Source: Peromyscus leucopus
Taxonomy: Eukaryota; Chordata; Mammalia; Rodentia; Cricetidae
NCBI RefSeq assembly: GCF_004664715.2
Contig: NC_051076.1
Coordinates: 3,851,446-3,915,445 of the forward strand
Direction: 5' to 3'
Length of the DNA: 64,000 bases
Below the pieces are notes generated by a model. It was not told the origin of the DNA. It was given only the letters and a program-made list of their open reading frames with translations, and did not search any database. Below are positions 10,985 through 24,426 of the stretch, one piece after another. Every line of letters starts with the position of its first letter. Positions within the stretch are counted from its first letter, which is position 1. The position numbers were made by a program, and so were the translations under genes.

Positions 10985-11735
10985 ATTCTTCTTTTCTTTT
11001 TTATTCCTCCTTTTTTTATTAAGAGATTTTCTCTTCATTTTACATATCAACTACAGATTCCCCTGTCCTCCCTCTTCCCACCTCCCAGCCTTACCCCCCG
11101 CCCCCCATTCCCACCTCTTCCAAGGTAAGGTTTCCCATGGAGGAGTCAGCAGAGCCTGGTACATTTAGTTGAGGCAGGTCCAAGCCCCTCCTTCCTGCAC
11201 CGAGGCTGTGCAAAGTGTCTCACCATAGGCACTAGGATCCAAAAAGCAAACTCATGCACTAGGGATAGGTCCTGGTCCCACTGTCTGGGGGTCCCCTAAA
11301 CAGTTCAAGCTAAACAACTGTCTCACTTATCCAGAGGGCCTAGTCTAGTACCATGGGGTCTCCTCAGCTGTTGGTCCACAGTTCATGTGTTTGGCTAGTT
11401 GTTTCTGTACTTTTTCCAATCATGTCTCGATATCTCTTGCTCATAGAATTCCTCATTTCTGTCATTGATTGGACTCCTGGAGCTCTGCCTGGGACTTGGC
11501 TGTGGATCTCTGCATCTGCTTCCATCAGTCACTGGATGAGGGTTCTATCATGACAGTTAGGGTATTCAGCCATCTGATCACCAGAGTAGGTCAGCTCAGG
11601 CACCCTCTCGACCATTGTTAGTAGTCTATGGTGGAGTCATCTTTGTGGATTCCTGGGGTCCTCCCTAGTACTGTGCTTCTCCCTATTCCCATGGTGTCTT
11701 CATTTATCATGGTATCTCTTTCCTTGTTTTCAATA
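10985..11735 (-). mobile_element. L1 LINE 3' UTR, 5'-truncated
   Basis: The T-rich stretch at 10988-11020 is the reverse complement of the poly-A end. Reverse-complement 3'-UTR sequence of the muroid type follows: 'ttttacatatcaactacaga', a C-rich tract (11090-11120), 'gaggcaggtccaagcccctc' and 'gcatctgcttccatcag'. The C-rich tract corresponds to the G-rich polypurine tract common in L1 3' UTRs. No ORF2 sequence remains. Confidence 0.88.
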
Positions 11736-13744
11736 GAAAGGAACTAATAGAAGGGAACAGGCTGTGTAGGCTGCTCCCAGAAGTCTTAGCACAGAGCTTC
11801 CTTGGAAGATTCTCAATATATCAATTCTTCACCAAGCTAATGAAGGAATTCCACCAAATAAAGGAGTGGAACAATCCATCTGCCTCTACTGGTCAATGTA
11901 AGAGTAACCCCCATTCCTTACCCTGCCAAACCACTCCCTCTGGTGCTCCTCCTGGGGGGGGGTCCCCAGTATCCTTTGTAAATGAAGGACTCTTGTTTAC
12001 GTCTCTGGGAGTGATGATACTAGGAGAGAAGCCACTGGTGGGATTTCCAAATTAGCACAAGACAGACATGAAGAACAATTTCCACTAGGATAGGTCCTCT
12101 CAGAAAGTAAACTGGATTTCTTTCCCTCTCAGCTCTCTTATTCTGAGCTATTTTCACTGACATGTCCCGGGACCTTGTTCTTGCTGTGGAGCCAAGAAGT
12201 CACTGTGCTTGGAATACTGTGTTGTCATAGTTTCTGAGAGGCCCATCCCCCTAGTCTTTCACATCCACCCCACAGGCTGCCTTGGATTGAAGAAATCCAT
12301 TTGGATGCATGTGTACTTCCTTTAGTTACTCATTTAATTTTTTTAGTTCTAAAAATGACATTTTGCCCAGGATACTTTATTAGTGGGCTTTCCTGGCAAA
12401 TAATAACCTGAAAATAAAACAAACAGTGTTCTTTTTGCATGCATTTGGCACAAGTGAAGACCCCCTCCTGTGCAAGTGCTTGGCTGAAGTATCTCTGCCT
12501 CCTGGCTTTCCTGTGCCTACCATTGCTCAGCTGAAGTTAGTGAAAGTGGAAGTCTGAGTTCCATGGCATTGATGCTATGCCTCCCTCCCATTCCTCAGTG
12601 GATGAATTTCTGGCCTTGTGACAGAACCACTTACAGAAGGAGGCTTTCCAGCACGTTTGAAGGAAACCCAGATTGGCCTATGACTATCCAATATATGATG
12701 AGATCCAGCCCCCACACCCTCAGAATTTTACAGTGCTTTTCAAGTTTAAGATTTCTGTCTGAGGTTCTACAATAGGCAGGAGTCACTTGGGAATGGGAAG
12801 TACAGAGAAGGCTGAAGAAAGACATAGTCCAGTCAGCCTCAAGTTTATCTTCACTGCAGGCTGAAGGCTGAGAGGGAGGGCTGTCTCTTCCAATTTATGT
12901 GCATGGAGGCCATCCATACTGACGAGCTGCTCTCCAGGCTTTTTGCTTGCTGATGTCAGAAGGCTGACTGCGAACTTCAGGATGGTTGGAAGGCTGTCTT
13001 GCCTGCTAACACTGATTTTATGATATGCTAAACATAACATTCAATAGCTATTACTTCTACTGTCAGAGAAACAACTTGAGCCATCTATCTTCTTCCTCCA
13101 ACTATATTACATTCCTCTCTACAAATGACAATGCATTATAATATCTTTTATTATAATATTACTTATTTATCGCCAAAGGTTTTCCAGCATTAAATCTGAG
13201 GGCTCTTGTCCTTTATCTGCTTTTTGGTTTGTTTGTTATGAATGTCACATTTTATTTAGCAAGATGGGCTCTGCTCAGAATTTGTGGAGACAGTGACTCT
13301 GATTTACTTCCTATGCAGACCTAGGCTTTTATCTCATTAGATTTTTCAGCATGGAATGGGGACAGGATGAACGAGATGTTCTGCTTTCTTGCTTTGTCAG
13401 AGATGACAAAGGGGAAGGACCAGGCTGTGGGATTCTGGGTATGAGCCTGGATGGAAGGCACCTGGGGTCATCTGCCCAGCTCCCTCTCTTCAGGCATGAC
13501 ACTCATTTTGACTATTCAGTTCCAGCAGAAATGCTGCAGAATCTTCTTGTGTATAATTGTTTCTGGTAACTTGGAAAATGTAGACAGTTCCCCTTCTGAG
13601 ATGACTCTACTCATGAGGACCAATTTCTAGTTCACTCAAAAATGTTGCATTCTGTTGAGATCTTAGATATTTTTGAAGGGTACTGGAAGGCCCAGTACAG
13701 GAAAAATTTTAAATAGTGTACACACTTTGAGACAAGTATTTGTT

Positions 13745-13745
<1 letters not shown>
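11736..13745. other. Unassigned sequence
   Basis: About 2 kb with no recognised element. It includes a G8 run near 11957 and frames of 64-85 codons around 12.6-13.0 kb on both strands with no family match. Confidence 0.5.

Positions 13746-13811
<66 letters not shown>
13746..13811. repeat. GA dinucleotide microsatellite
   Basis: About 65 bp of GA with one AAAG interruption. Apparent Arg/Glu and Ser/Leu frames are artefacts. Confidence 0.97.
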
Positions 13812-13812
<1 letters not shown>

Positions 13813-15949
13813 TTTTGAACTGATGCTTCCTTGCAAACTGAACCCTCTCATTCTTAAGTAACTGTATACATCATTAGTGACTAGATAGAAAGCTCTTTCT
13901 ATTTTACTGGTTGGGGTTGGTAGATATGAGAGCAGAGAAGATAAAATTAAAGTGCCAGGCAGCAAACTTATATTCAGTGCAAGTCTAACAGAATTCCTGT
14001 ATAGTCTTCATGAAAAATAGAGATGTCTTTACATTGACAGATTGGCATAAAAAAAATCAATTCATATTCTACTTTGTTAGAAGGTGATAGGGTTCTACTC
14101 AGCTTGAGAGTTAAGCGTAATTCTGAATTCCTCTAGAAGTTTCTTGGCACCTAACCACCAGCAAAACACTCAGAATCTTGGTTACCTCAGCCATGAGCAA
14201 ATGATAAGAGAGGAAAACAGAGTTCTTTTTTTTTCTCCAGATGGTTCCTTTGCTTTGAAAACTGCTCCATCTCACTCCAACAGTTATCACCTGGACACCA
14301 AGAATGGCAGTTTTCTCTGTCTAGTTCTTCATTCTCCTGAGAGGCTAATGGTGATGAAAACTAAGGCTGGTTGTGTTTTCATAGCAATATGTTGAAATGC
14401 AGTCTTGTCATTACAGTGATTACATCCTTGGGTAGGAATGTAGATGTCATGTCAGAGAGCCTGGTGGGAAACATAGGGGCTCAGATGCTTTTGCCATGGG
14501 TCCAGCTGATCCATCCCTTCTTCTGCCTTGCATCCCAAGAGCTTCTCCATTTGGGCAACATATTAAGCACAAGACAAATACAAAATGCCAAAGCCAAGCA
14601 GAGTTGGGTGTGTGATGTCTATACAAAATGACTCCATGTGCTTTCAGTAGGATATGTGATCCTGGAATAAAAGGCTTAGCTCTGAGTGTGAGGTGGACTT
14701 GGAAGTCTTACAGCTGTTGTTCTTGTCCACATATCTACTGGCCTAGCCTGGTCATCTAGGATTTCAAAGTAATGTCCCCACAGACAGGGTTAGAGCAGAG
14801 GGGAGGTCATGGGAAGGCTGGCAGTTTGCAACTCTTTAGGTATTGTTAGGAACTCTATGCATGATTGTGTACTGTCCCTTGAATCCTTGAGCTAGCAGCC
14901 TGGTGAAGGCATATTAGCTGGCTCTGTGAATTATTCACAAGGCATAGGACCTCATCCAAATCAATGGAGACCTGTTTCTGAAATACAAAGTTTAAGATTT
15001 GGAAAGTGGGAAAAAAGGATGTTGAAACTATACATTTTGTCTTAAGGGTGGCTGTCTTATAGCTTATTCTTCAATGTCATTTTACTACAGGTTAAAAAAT
15101 AGGGCATATAAATTGAGCACAGGGGTGCCATGACCAGATGCCCTTGAATTTCTTCCCTATTTTCTAACAGCCAAACTTCTGTTCTTTCTTTTCCTGCCCC
15201 TTCTAGTGAGTTTGGTGGGAGAAAAGGCCAGACCATCTTCTTCTTGGCTGTTCCTTGGCATCTCCTGCAGGGAGATGTAGTTCCCAGCCTGCTGTTTGAT
15301 GGTGCTGTTTTCTCAACAATGGGCCAATTTCAAGATGTCTTGGAAAGACTGCTGTGCTGAGGACTGCCTATCATTTTAGTTCACTGTTTAAAGAGAATAA
15401 AAACATCACTATTTATAGGCTATTATGGTTTGGGAAAATTTGCATATTGTTTTCTATTGACCCATAACCTGTCTGAAGTGTTAGTGAGCTCTTCAAGAGA
15501 GTCAAAAAGTCTTTCTCCATGCCTTGTGTTCCACCACCAAGTCTGCTGTGGCTACATGGCTGTATTGATAGATTCTATTAGAATTATTTCACAGTTCTTT
15601 ATTTGAGATGCAGCTTAAAGTTCTGTCACTGCCTCTCCAAAACTATTCCCTTGATGACTTCTGGGGAATGATGTTAACAGAGTACAAGCGTATGCTCACC
15701 AATCAACTAAGAGAGTAAACCTCTGGGTCTCAGAAAATCTGTTGTAGTGGCAAAGTTCAAGAGATTAAGTAAATGTGATGGCTTCTCTTCAATCTGATCA
15801 AGGGACTCAGCCTATGTCCTCTCTCTTCAACAACTTGATTCCCTGAAGTAACAAACTAGAGAGAGTATTGTTGATACCTGTCTCTCTCTCATCTCCCATA
15901 CTCAGGGCATGCTTCCAATACATTCTTTCCCCCATTCCTGCCCCCACAG
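13812..15949. other. Unassigned sequence
   Basis: About 2.1 kb without a recognised repeat, RNA gene or exon-like block. Frames of 62-86 codons only. Confidence 0.5.
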
Positions 15950-16550
15950 CAACTTCTAGTCTTATACGTTCTTATTCCAACTTCCATCACATAGGCATAG
16001 AGCTGCTTTCAAATGAAAATCTGACCCTTTCAGTTCCTCAGTTGAAATTCTTTTAATCACGTTTAGGATAATATGAAACTTCTGATTTCACTATTTCTCA
16101 TCCTCTCATCCTAATCCCAAACCAGGAAGCATGTATCCTTCACTAGGCAACATGTGTCCCTACACAGGCAGCATGGTATGTCTCTCTCTGAGAAGGCCTT
16201 AAGTTGTCTTCTTCTTCCAGGAATCCTATCTAAAATAACCCCTTCCTACTTGGCTAGCTTCTGTGTATCCTTCGGGATTCACTTGGGAGAGGTTCTTCAT
16301 CCTGACATACATATGATGACTTACGAGGAGAACACTACAGCTAAGTGCTTGTTTTTGGGTTGTACATTAGCTTTAGGCTTACTTCCAGGGTAGCAGAATT
16401 TCCACTTGTCTATGGTTCTGTTTGATTTCTTATTTGCCTATAGGCCTTAAGTGAGACAGAGATTATGACTTAGTAATCTTTTTAACTTTGGTACTTGATC
16501 AATAGTGTAGGCACTTAGCAAATACAGAATAAAAATAAATGCTTGACATA
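15950..16550 (+). mobile_element. L2 LINE 3' region
   Basis: Sense L2-like landmarks occur in order: 'aaaatctgaccctttcagtt', 'tttaggataatatgaaactt', 'ccttcgggattcacttggga' and a 3' end reading 'taggcacttagcaaatacag' then AATAAATG. Strongly diverged, as expected for L2 in a rodent. Confidence 0.65.
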
Positions 16551-16560
16551 TGCTGAAGGG

Positions 16561-16702
16561 CTCTTCCTGTTCTTCCTGCCTTCCTTTTCTCCTTCTCTTT
16601 CCTTTCACTCTGTCTATTCTTATTCCTATCAACCTCCTTCCATTTCCTCTTCTTCTCTTCCCCTCCCCCTTTTTCTCTTCCTATTTTTTTCTTCTCTTCT
16701 AA
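16561..16702. repeat. Polypyrimidine tract
   Basis: About 140 bp almost wholly C and T (irregular CTTC/TTCC words). Not a clean microsatellite. Confidence 0.85.
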
Positions 16703-17601
16703 TTTGAGAGAATTTTTTGTTGTTGTTATGTGTAGTACTTCACTGGATTTAGCAGGAGACTTTTTTGTGGCAAGTTTTACTGCTATTATCCCTCTGGCTT
16801 AACTAACACTGATCATTGAATCACCAATTTAATATACAAGTATATTTATTTTCCAAATATTTAATGTCATCTACAAATGTACATATATACAAAAAATGTA
16901 TGTTGTGATCAAAATGGCCATATTCCCCTTTGCCCCATTCCTGAGGAGTAGGTAGGTCATGAGGCTAGGGGATAAGGGTCAACAGAAAGACTTGCTGTAC
17001 TCAATGTCATGGTCAGGCAAGGTTCCATTATTTAGGCTTTTAGCTGTCAGTTCCCAAATTCCTTCTGAGCTGAGACTCATCAGCATTGCCCATAAAATAT
17101 TTCCTAGGTACTTGAGATTGAGCTAACTTTCTTGGAGGAAGGAAAAGATAGATTCCAGAAAAATCTAAGGTATGACTCACCAAGCTCAAGTGGTAACTGC
17201 TCTGCCAATTTGGTTACAGAATGAAGGGCATGATCACCTTTTACCATCCCATACTGTAGGAGAAGTGAAGTTCACTCTTAGCCTCCCCTGATTTGTCCAT
17301 GGCATTACTGTCAGGAGCTGAGACATGGCTTCTCCACAGTAGATGCTCCCCCTAGGAAGACCACATAGTACCCTCTCTCCTCTATCTTTTGAGCTCCATT
17401 TCTGCTTCCTCTGGGGAGCAGCATCTAGTCCATGACTACTCCAATGCAGAGTGTGCTCCCTGCTGCATCTCTGGTAAATGGGAGCTTTCTGGTACACACA
17501 GGACTGGGGCAAGGGTGATGGAGAGAGAACTGTGCTGCCAGTTTTGTGAGCTGATAGATGAATGCATTCCTTCCTTCCTGGAATGCTATCCCTGAAACCA
17601 T
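16703..17601. other. Unassigned sequence
   Basis: AT-rich to 16890, then mixed sequence. A 158-codon minus-strand frame (17234-17710) starts inside the adjacent B1 and runs out into this region. It has no other support. Confidence 0.5.
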
Positions 17602-17787
17602 CTCCCTTGGTTCTTTTGTTTTGTTTTGTTTCTTCGAGACAGGGTTTCTCTGTGTATTTTGGTGCCTGTCCTGATTCTCGCTCTGTAGACCAGGCTGGCC
17701 TTGAACTCACAGAGATCCGTTTGGCTCTGCCTCCTGAGTGCTGGGATTAAAGGCGTGTGCCACTACCGCCCGGCTCCCTTGGTTCTT
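17602..17787 (-). mobile_element. B1 SINE with perfect 14-bp target-site duplication
   Basis: The 14-mer CTCCCTTGGTTCTT occurs at 17602-17615 and again at 17774-17787. Between them are a TTTTG tail and a full reverse-complement B1 ('cgagacagggtttctctgtg' to 'accgcccgg'). This is a clean L1-type retroposition footprint. Confidence 0.97.
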
Positions 17788-18840
17788 AAAGCAATCTGTA
17801 TTGTTTATCTAAAAGTTGTAACAGGAAGAATTCTTACAGATTCACCCAGTGATTTTGGATCTTCTTTTTCTGACTGGTCCTGTTTCCCTGTGGTTTTTTC
17901 ACTATGCTGTGGTAGCAAATATACAAGTGACCCTGTCTTGAGTCATGACTGTCTTGGTGAACAGATATCCAGTTCAGCATGATGCAGTCATATGCTTTCT
18001 TTGGCCAGGTGTCAACCACAAACCCATTACAGCTTCCTTAGGACAGCTGCAATGAGAAGAGAATGAAGAATAACAAGCAGCCTACACAACTCACACTCAA
18101 CCCCATAAATGTTAACATGAAGATCCTCTATCCAGGCAACCTAGAGTTAATTTCCTCTCACTGTGTTTGCAATTACAGTGCTTTCTCAACCTTCCTCTAC
18201 TTTAGAAGAAGTTAATTAGAAAGGGTGAGGGAAGGTGCCTTAGGTCTTATTTGCAAGAATTGCTTTTGATAGTCAACTCTAAGAGGAATCAGAAAAAACA
18301 CAAACTGAAGGCAAAATTGGGGCCATAAAAAGTCAAAAGAACATTGACTCACACCACTGGACCCCACAGGACCCCACAGGCATGTGTAGCTTACCACTGA
18401 CTTAAGGGCTTTACCAACAAGGAGATGCTATTAATGGAGATCCCAAGTAAACTTAGTGATGAAGCACCTTTGTGATCTTTGGTTTTTCAAGGCAGTGATG
18501 TCTAATTCACTTAAAAATACAAAATATGTTAATTGTTTTTAATGTTCAAAGGGTGAAACCCAAGTGTTTTTGAAAAAGTCTATTGAAGTAGAACAGAACA
18601 TGTTCCCACAGCTGGGTGGATGAGGTGTTCTGTATTGTTTATTTTGCTGGTATGCACACTCTTTGGTAGGATATAACACTTGTGAAGCATTTTGTAAACA
18701 CTAAAACACAATTCAAATATTCTCTGTCATCATGTTTTTTTTGGGGGGCGGGGGAGTTGGGTGACACTGATATCCATGGACTCTTGCCTCCCCAGGCATC
18801 TGAAAAGAACTGTTTAAAATTTAGAGTAAACAAGGCTCCT
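17788..18840. other. Unassigned sequence; one 10-bp tandem duplication
   Basis: No element recognised. ACCCCACAGG is duplicated head to tail at 18361-18380. A G6-C-G5 run lies at about 18743-18754. Confidence 0.5.
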
Positions 18841-18932
18841 CCTTGGAGTAGCTTGTTAGAAGTGCAGATTTCCAGGGTATATTTTGATTCAATAACCTTT
18901 TAGTAGAATCTGGAATCTGCATTTTAAAATAA
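18841..18932 (+). mobile_element. MER5-type hAT-Charlie fragment
   Basis: 'agcttgttagaagtgcagat', '...gattcaataacc' and 'aatctggaatctgcatttta' match the central MER5 sequence, shorter than the copy at 6345. Confidence 0.65.
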
Positions 18933-18998
18933 GTACCTCTTTTTCTCAGTGATTTCAACACAAGACTTAGACACACAAGTGCATGCAGGCAGATGTGC

Positions 18999-19000
18999 CA

Positions 19001-19062
<62 letters not shown>

Positions 19063-19115
19063 ACACACACGCACACATGCACGCACACACAGCACAGCAC
19101 AGCACAGCACAGCAC
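18999..19115. repeat. CA microsatellite joined to (AGCAC)5
   Basis: About 90 bp of CA with GC interruptions, then exactly five AGCAC units at 19091-19115. Frames through it on both strands are repeat-derived. Confidence 0.97.
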
Positions 19116-21044
19116 AAACTCCTGTATACTCTCCAGTTGGTGTCATCTTCCTTGGGATAGTTCCCTTGTTCACACTTAGTCTGAGAAAAGAGAACTCACT
19201 CTCCTCCTGTACTGTGCTATGGAAAGTACGAACCAAGAACAGAGGCTGCAACTCATAAAATAAAATAGGATGTGGTTGAGGTGACCAAAATAAGTTGGAG
19301 GAGAAAAAAGATTTCCTGAGTCAAGTTTTAGGTAGTGGTATAATTAGAATTATTATCCATTATTTATGTGGAACATGATGTTCACGATGTACTTGAGACT
19401 GTTAATAGCTAGTGGTTGTGCTGAAGGAGAGCATGACATTGGCCTGTCTTTCTTTCCCTTCCCTCTCTCTCTTGCTTCCCACTTCTGTCATTGTTCTGTG
19501 GAGCTCCAGCTAATGGCACTTTTGGTTGAGAACTTGTTAGGACTGGACAGAAAAGTGAAGTGCAACAGCTCATTTGGAGAGTGTCACCTTTTCCCTCTGC
19601 TATGACAATTGGTAGTACTGCTGTCTCTGGACCAATCTCAATGTGTTGAGAATGACCTCACTTAAGTCTAACAACAGACTTCCGGAGGAGAATCTACCTC
19701 ATCTTTATAGATGCAAATTATGGTTCAAAGAAGTCAGATGACTAGCCTACAGCACAGTCAATAATGAGTATAGTCAGGTGACCTTGGGTCTAGCTTGCAG
19801 GGCCTTAGTGCTTTGTGTCAGAGCCCTAGGCTCCCTGGAACAAGAGGGGAAAGTGCGCCAGGGCTCTTGGTCTTTTAAGTGCATTGCCCTCATGGTGGTC
19901 AACAGGGCCCTTTCCTGCCTGGGCATATCTGTTTAGTCTTCATTTCTTGTTTCAAGACTTTGACTACTCATTAAAAAGGCATTTTTGGTAGAGAAGGGGT
20001 CAGCATTGACCTGGAGGTTTCCAAGGACACAAAGCACATGGATGCATCCATCACTTGAGCTCAGTGGATGAACCACATTGGCTTCATTAATGCTTCCTTG
20101 TGACAGGTGATGGTTTCCTCCCTCACCTGGATATAGCTTTTTGAAGAGTCAATTTGTGTCATGTGAGGTTGGCATATCCTAGAGAAAGGGTAACTACGAG
20201 CTGAGCACAGCCTGTCAAAACAAAGGGCAATTGGACTGGAAAATCCTTGCTCTTCTGGGGCAGTGATATCCTCCTTTAGTGTAGCAAGAGTTCTCACACC
20301 CAGTGTCCTCCAACAATCTGATTCTAATGGGGTTACTACAGTAGGGTAAAGCATTTTATATGGAACCAGGTTTACATTATCCTACTCTTTAGAGATCTTG
20401 CTTGCAATGCTGTTCAAATCCTTTAATCCATAAATAGGATTCCAGACAGCACTGGGCTGCCTTCCAAAACTGTAATCTTCCAGTATATGAATTATTACCA
20501 AAAGATTAGGGTGTTTCTAGTAATAACATTTCAAATAAATCAGCTTTCATGGAGGAACAACAAACTAATATTGGAAATAACAATATAAAGACATTTATAT
20601 AGCCACTTGCTAGAATAACTTCCCTAACCAGGGGCTTCTTTTCTCATTTACATTCATTCCATTTGAAAAGTCTTTTTTTCATTTATCACCAGCTGCGGGC
20701 TTTAGCCTTAAAGCATATCACATGTTCCCAAGTCCTGGAGCTCTTGGAAGCCTGTGAAATCTCAAGCCTGTTTACCAAGGGATGGCCAGAGATGGGGACT
20801 ATTGTCCCCAGAAGCTTCTGGCCTTCCTGTTTGGCTTTGAGGAAATATATAGCAGGAAAAACATAAGCAGTGTTCAGGCTGGGAAATACAGTTTTGGCCT
20901 TTACACCAAAGATCATCAATATGACTGTGAAGTAGAAAGAAGAGTACTTTGTAGGACCTTGAGCCCTGCCTGATGGTGCAGCTGTCTTTCCTAATTATCA
21001 GGATTCACCTGCATGTTTACACCCTAGTAAGGACCCCAGGTTGC
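19116..21044. other. Unassigned sequence
   Basis: About 1.9 kb with no recognised repeat. The longest frame is 97 codons (20061-20354, minus), without a family match. Confidence 0.5.
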
Positions 21045-21200
21045 AAGATTCAGGGTGAATGGACTTTGGCTCTGGTGCCTACCTACTTTGGAAATTATTG
21101 GTGAGCTGATCTCTTTATTTCTCTGTTCCTGCATTTTATCATCTAGGATATGGAGAGTTTTATAATCTTATAGGGTTATTGAGATGAAGCAAGACTATGG
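21045..21200 (+). mobile_element. MIR SINE
   Basis: Sense MIR pattern: 'ttatttctctgttcctgcat', 'ttttatcatctaggatatg' and 'cttatagggttattgagatg'. Confidence 0.6.
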
Positions 21201-21594
21201 TAACATCATCACTCTGAAATCCTAGTTCTCCCTCTCCTTCCTACTGTTCTTTTTAAACCATTTGTATTAGTGCCTGGTGGCTGATGGGAAGCATGGGCCC
21301 CCTCTTTTTCTGGCATACAGATAGCTGCTTTGAGCAATGTCCCCAGGCTAGAAGCAGATACTTGTTTAATGCTGATAACTGGCTATGACCTTGAGTGAGC
21401 TGTCACATTTCCAGATCTGCATTATATCTTCAACTTCCAAAAGTGTCTGGCTCCTCCCTATCCTGTAGAGTATAAAGGCAGTAAAGCCAACCCACTATGT
21501 AAGATCCAATTTTAAGGAGACATTTCACAGCCATAGAATTTTAAAGTTGGAAGGGCTATCCAGGAAATTAATTAAATGTATAACTATTTAGAGT

Positions 21595-21770
21595 TCTTCT
21601 TGTACTTGGTCATATTTAATCCTAACAGCCTTGTTGGGTAGAGTTTTTCCCAATTTACAGAAGTTGAAACTGAGGTTCAGAGTCATTCCCAGGTAGCCTC
21701 CTCCAAGGCATATAGTAGAAGTGTGGCAGAAGACTCAAACCCAGATTGGCAGGACTCCAAACCATAGGGC
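21595..21770 (-). mobile_element. MIR SINE
   Basis: Reverse-complement MIR: 'tcccaatttacagaagttga', 'aactgaggttcagagtca' and 'gactcaaacccagattggca'. A weaker sense MIR-like stretch may lie at 21355-21480. Confidence 0.75.
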
Positions 21771-23265
21771 ATGCCACTGGGCTGTTTTGCTATTCATAAT
21801 TGTCATTTTAGAGGTGACCAAAATAACTGGGGGTTAGGAGATGCTGTTCACTGATGGACCAGGATGAGAACCCAGGCTTCCTCATTGCTGTCCCTGAGCA
21901 TTGCCTCTCCAGCACTGGCATAAATGGGTCTCCCTAATCTACTGACTACAGTCTTTCAAAGATGTTTCACTTTCATTCCTGATGGATTTTTGACAGAAGC
22001 TTCTAACATTTTTGTTCTATGACTCTCTTCTTATATAAAAAGGTTAGAATGGTTGATTTCTTTAGTTCCTTCTAGCTCAAAAATTTCATTTCTTCTATGA
22101 CCCTCCATTCCCCATCATAGTTAATGATCTGTGAAGAAACGCTTAAATGCTCAGGTTTACTACCTTCTCAGTCTGCAAGGGAGAGAGAGAAGCCAGCTAT
22201 TATTTCTCTACTTCAAAAAGGAGATATGAGACCCATATTGCTTGAGCACTTCACTCAAGGACATAGATGATCAGTAGCTGCTTTGGGCCTGGAGCGCATG
22301 AGGGAGGATGCTTCACTCACCTTTTAACCTCAGCACTTAGCAAGGGGCTGGGACAGAGTTGTGTTCCCCATAGAATCCAAATGTTCTAATGAGGTATGAG
22401 TGGAGGTGAATCCAGGCTTCTCCGCTCCCAGGGTAAGCATCTGTTAGCTGTGTTCTTTTTCCCTAAACTGTTTGCAGAGGGGGCATGGCAGGACTTGGTT
22501 GCTAAGTGCTTTGCATAGTATATTATACTTTATCAAAACAGCGGGACCATAGTATGCATCTGGAATAGAGAACTTTGTGGATCACAGCAGCTGCAGTGTT
22601 GGCTCAGAATTCAGACCTGTGAGGGCAAATGAGAGAATTTGCAAGTGCCACTCCAATTCCCTACAGTTCATTCTGTTTAAGTCAGCATTAGTGTATTATT
22701 AATAGGATGGGAGAGGGGATGCCTGGAGAAGAGATGTTTGTGGACTGTGCCCTCAGATTAAAAGAGCTTTGAAATAGAAAGCATTACCCTCTGATTACAT
22801 GAGGCTTGCACTTCACATTTTGGACTTTTAACTGAAAAGGTAAAGAAAGAGGAAAACCACTGTGTGTTTGGAAGCTTGTGTCATTTTTCTCTCTTTGCAG
22901 CCCTCCACTCAGCTGCCCCTGAAGGCACGTGTTGATAAATGGTTTGTACTACACAGGGGAGCCTGTGGGCACACATAGGCTGGTGCTGTTCCTGTCAGGA
23001 CTACTCAAAGGGAAGGCAGCACTGTACATTAGATCTAGCTCTCCTTTTCTCCCTAAACAAATGTTGTTTTAACTGAAATGGTCAAAGATTCAATTACAGA
23101 GAGAAAGGGAAAGAGAACAACCATTCTTTTTCTCATGTCAAAGTGAGATTGGAAAGTACAGATAGGCTGCTCATCAGGCAGGGGTCCTTGAAGCCCCTTA
23201 CCCAATGACTTCTGCCTCGGTTTCCATAAAGGTCAAGACGAAAAGCAAAGTTCTCCTAGATGTCC
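21771..23265. other. Unassigned sequence
   Basis: About 1.5 kb of mixed sequence. A very weak reverse MIR may be present near 22200-22290. Nothing else recognised. Confidence 0.45.
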
Positions 23266-23658
23266 TGTGGCCTATTGCTGTGGGATGTCTTTCTGTATGC
23301 TGTGAATATCTGTTGCTCCCATTGACTAATAAGTAAAAATGCATTGGCCTATGGCAGGGCAGGATGGATCCAGGTGGGAAAATCCAAGAGAGATAGGGAG
23401 AGAAGAAAGGAGAGTGAGAGGAGACACCAAACCTCTGTCCAAGGAGCAACATGTAATGGGACACAGGTAAAGCCACAGAACATGTGGCGATACATAGATT
23501 AGTAGTTATGGGTTGAGTTAAGTTGTAAGAGCTAGCTAGTGAGAAGCCTGAGCCAATAGGCCATATAATGTGCAATTAATATTAAGCTTCGAGTGATTAT
23601 TTTATAAGTGGCTGCAGAACCATGGGACTGGGCAAGACCAGAGAAACTTAGGGCTACA
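23266..23658 (+). mobile_element. Solo LTR-like repeat, 393 bp
   Basis: Begins TGTGGCCTATTGC and ends GGGCTACA. It contains 'ctttctgtatgctgtgaata', 'gttgtaagagctagctagtg' and 'aagcctgagccaatagg', which I know as a recurrent muroid/cricetid LTR. No convincing 6-bp duplication was found at the chosen borders, so the ends are approximate. The 125-codon antisense frame is LTR sequence. Confidence 0.75.
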
Positions 23659-24349
23659 GCCTGTGGTTGGACTGTGTTTGCAATTAATCTGCTGACAGAA
23701 AGTATGTGTAAGGGAAAGAAGGGAGCTCTGTGTGAGGGCAGCTTTGTCCCTTAACCCCATCACTGTAAGAGCTATGGATGTATTGGTCAAATGAAGAAGA
23801 TGGAGACTTATAAGTGTAACTATAACTGTTGGGTTATCCCAACACTATCTATGACTTCAGCTGGCCTTGGCCCCATGGAAAAAAAGAAATATGAGATCGG
23901 TAAATGGATAAGCCTTCCATATTTCTAAACACCTCTAAGGTAGAGCTAACAGTAGTCCATATATGTCAACCTCAAAGTGGAAAAAAAGTGGAATATGATT
24001 TAAAAAAAATCAATTTAGGATCACTTTGACCATATATAAATGTTTAGAGATTAGGCAAAACCCCAATATTGTTATGTGAGGTTACTTGCTGGGAGAAATA
24101 TATGGGCTAGAAGTCCTGATATTTAGGTCCCATTTTCAATTTTGGAACTAACCAATTAGCTTATCTAAATTCATTATGCTGCATGGTAGTGAATGCTAGT
24201 ACATTGGCTAGGGGGAAGCCTCATCAACTCTCTGTATGTGCTAGGAAACACATCTCCTCGTGGATATAGAGGGTTTTATACAGCAAAAATCTAGAGACTG
24301 TGAAGTTCTCTAGACACATATCTCATAGGTATGAGATTCCATTATATTA
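23659..24349. other. Unassigned sequence
   Basis: AT-rich, with A-runs near 23878 and 24001. No recognised element. Confidence 0.5.
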
Positions 24350-24426
24350 TTCTATTCTATTCTTCTATTCTATTCTATTCTATTCTATTCTATTCTATTC
24401 TATTCTATTCTATTCTATTCTATTCT
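24350..24426. repeat. TATTC pentanucleotide microsatellite
   Basis: About 14 units of TTCTA/TATTC, nearly uninterrupted, with one truncated unit near 24362. Confidence 0.97.

Noticed and set aside
17234..17710. 158-codon minus-strand frame starting in a B1
   Set aside because: The start and first ~30 codons are antisense-B1 boilerplate. The remainder has no recognised motif, and no splice or promoter evidence supports expression.
23198..23575. 125-codon minus-strand frame
   Set aside because: Mostly antisense LTR sequence (23266-23658).
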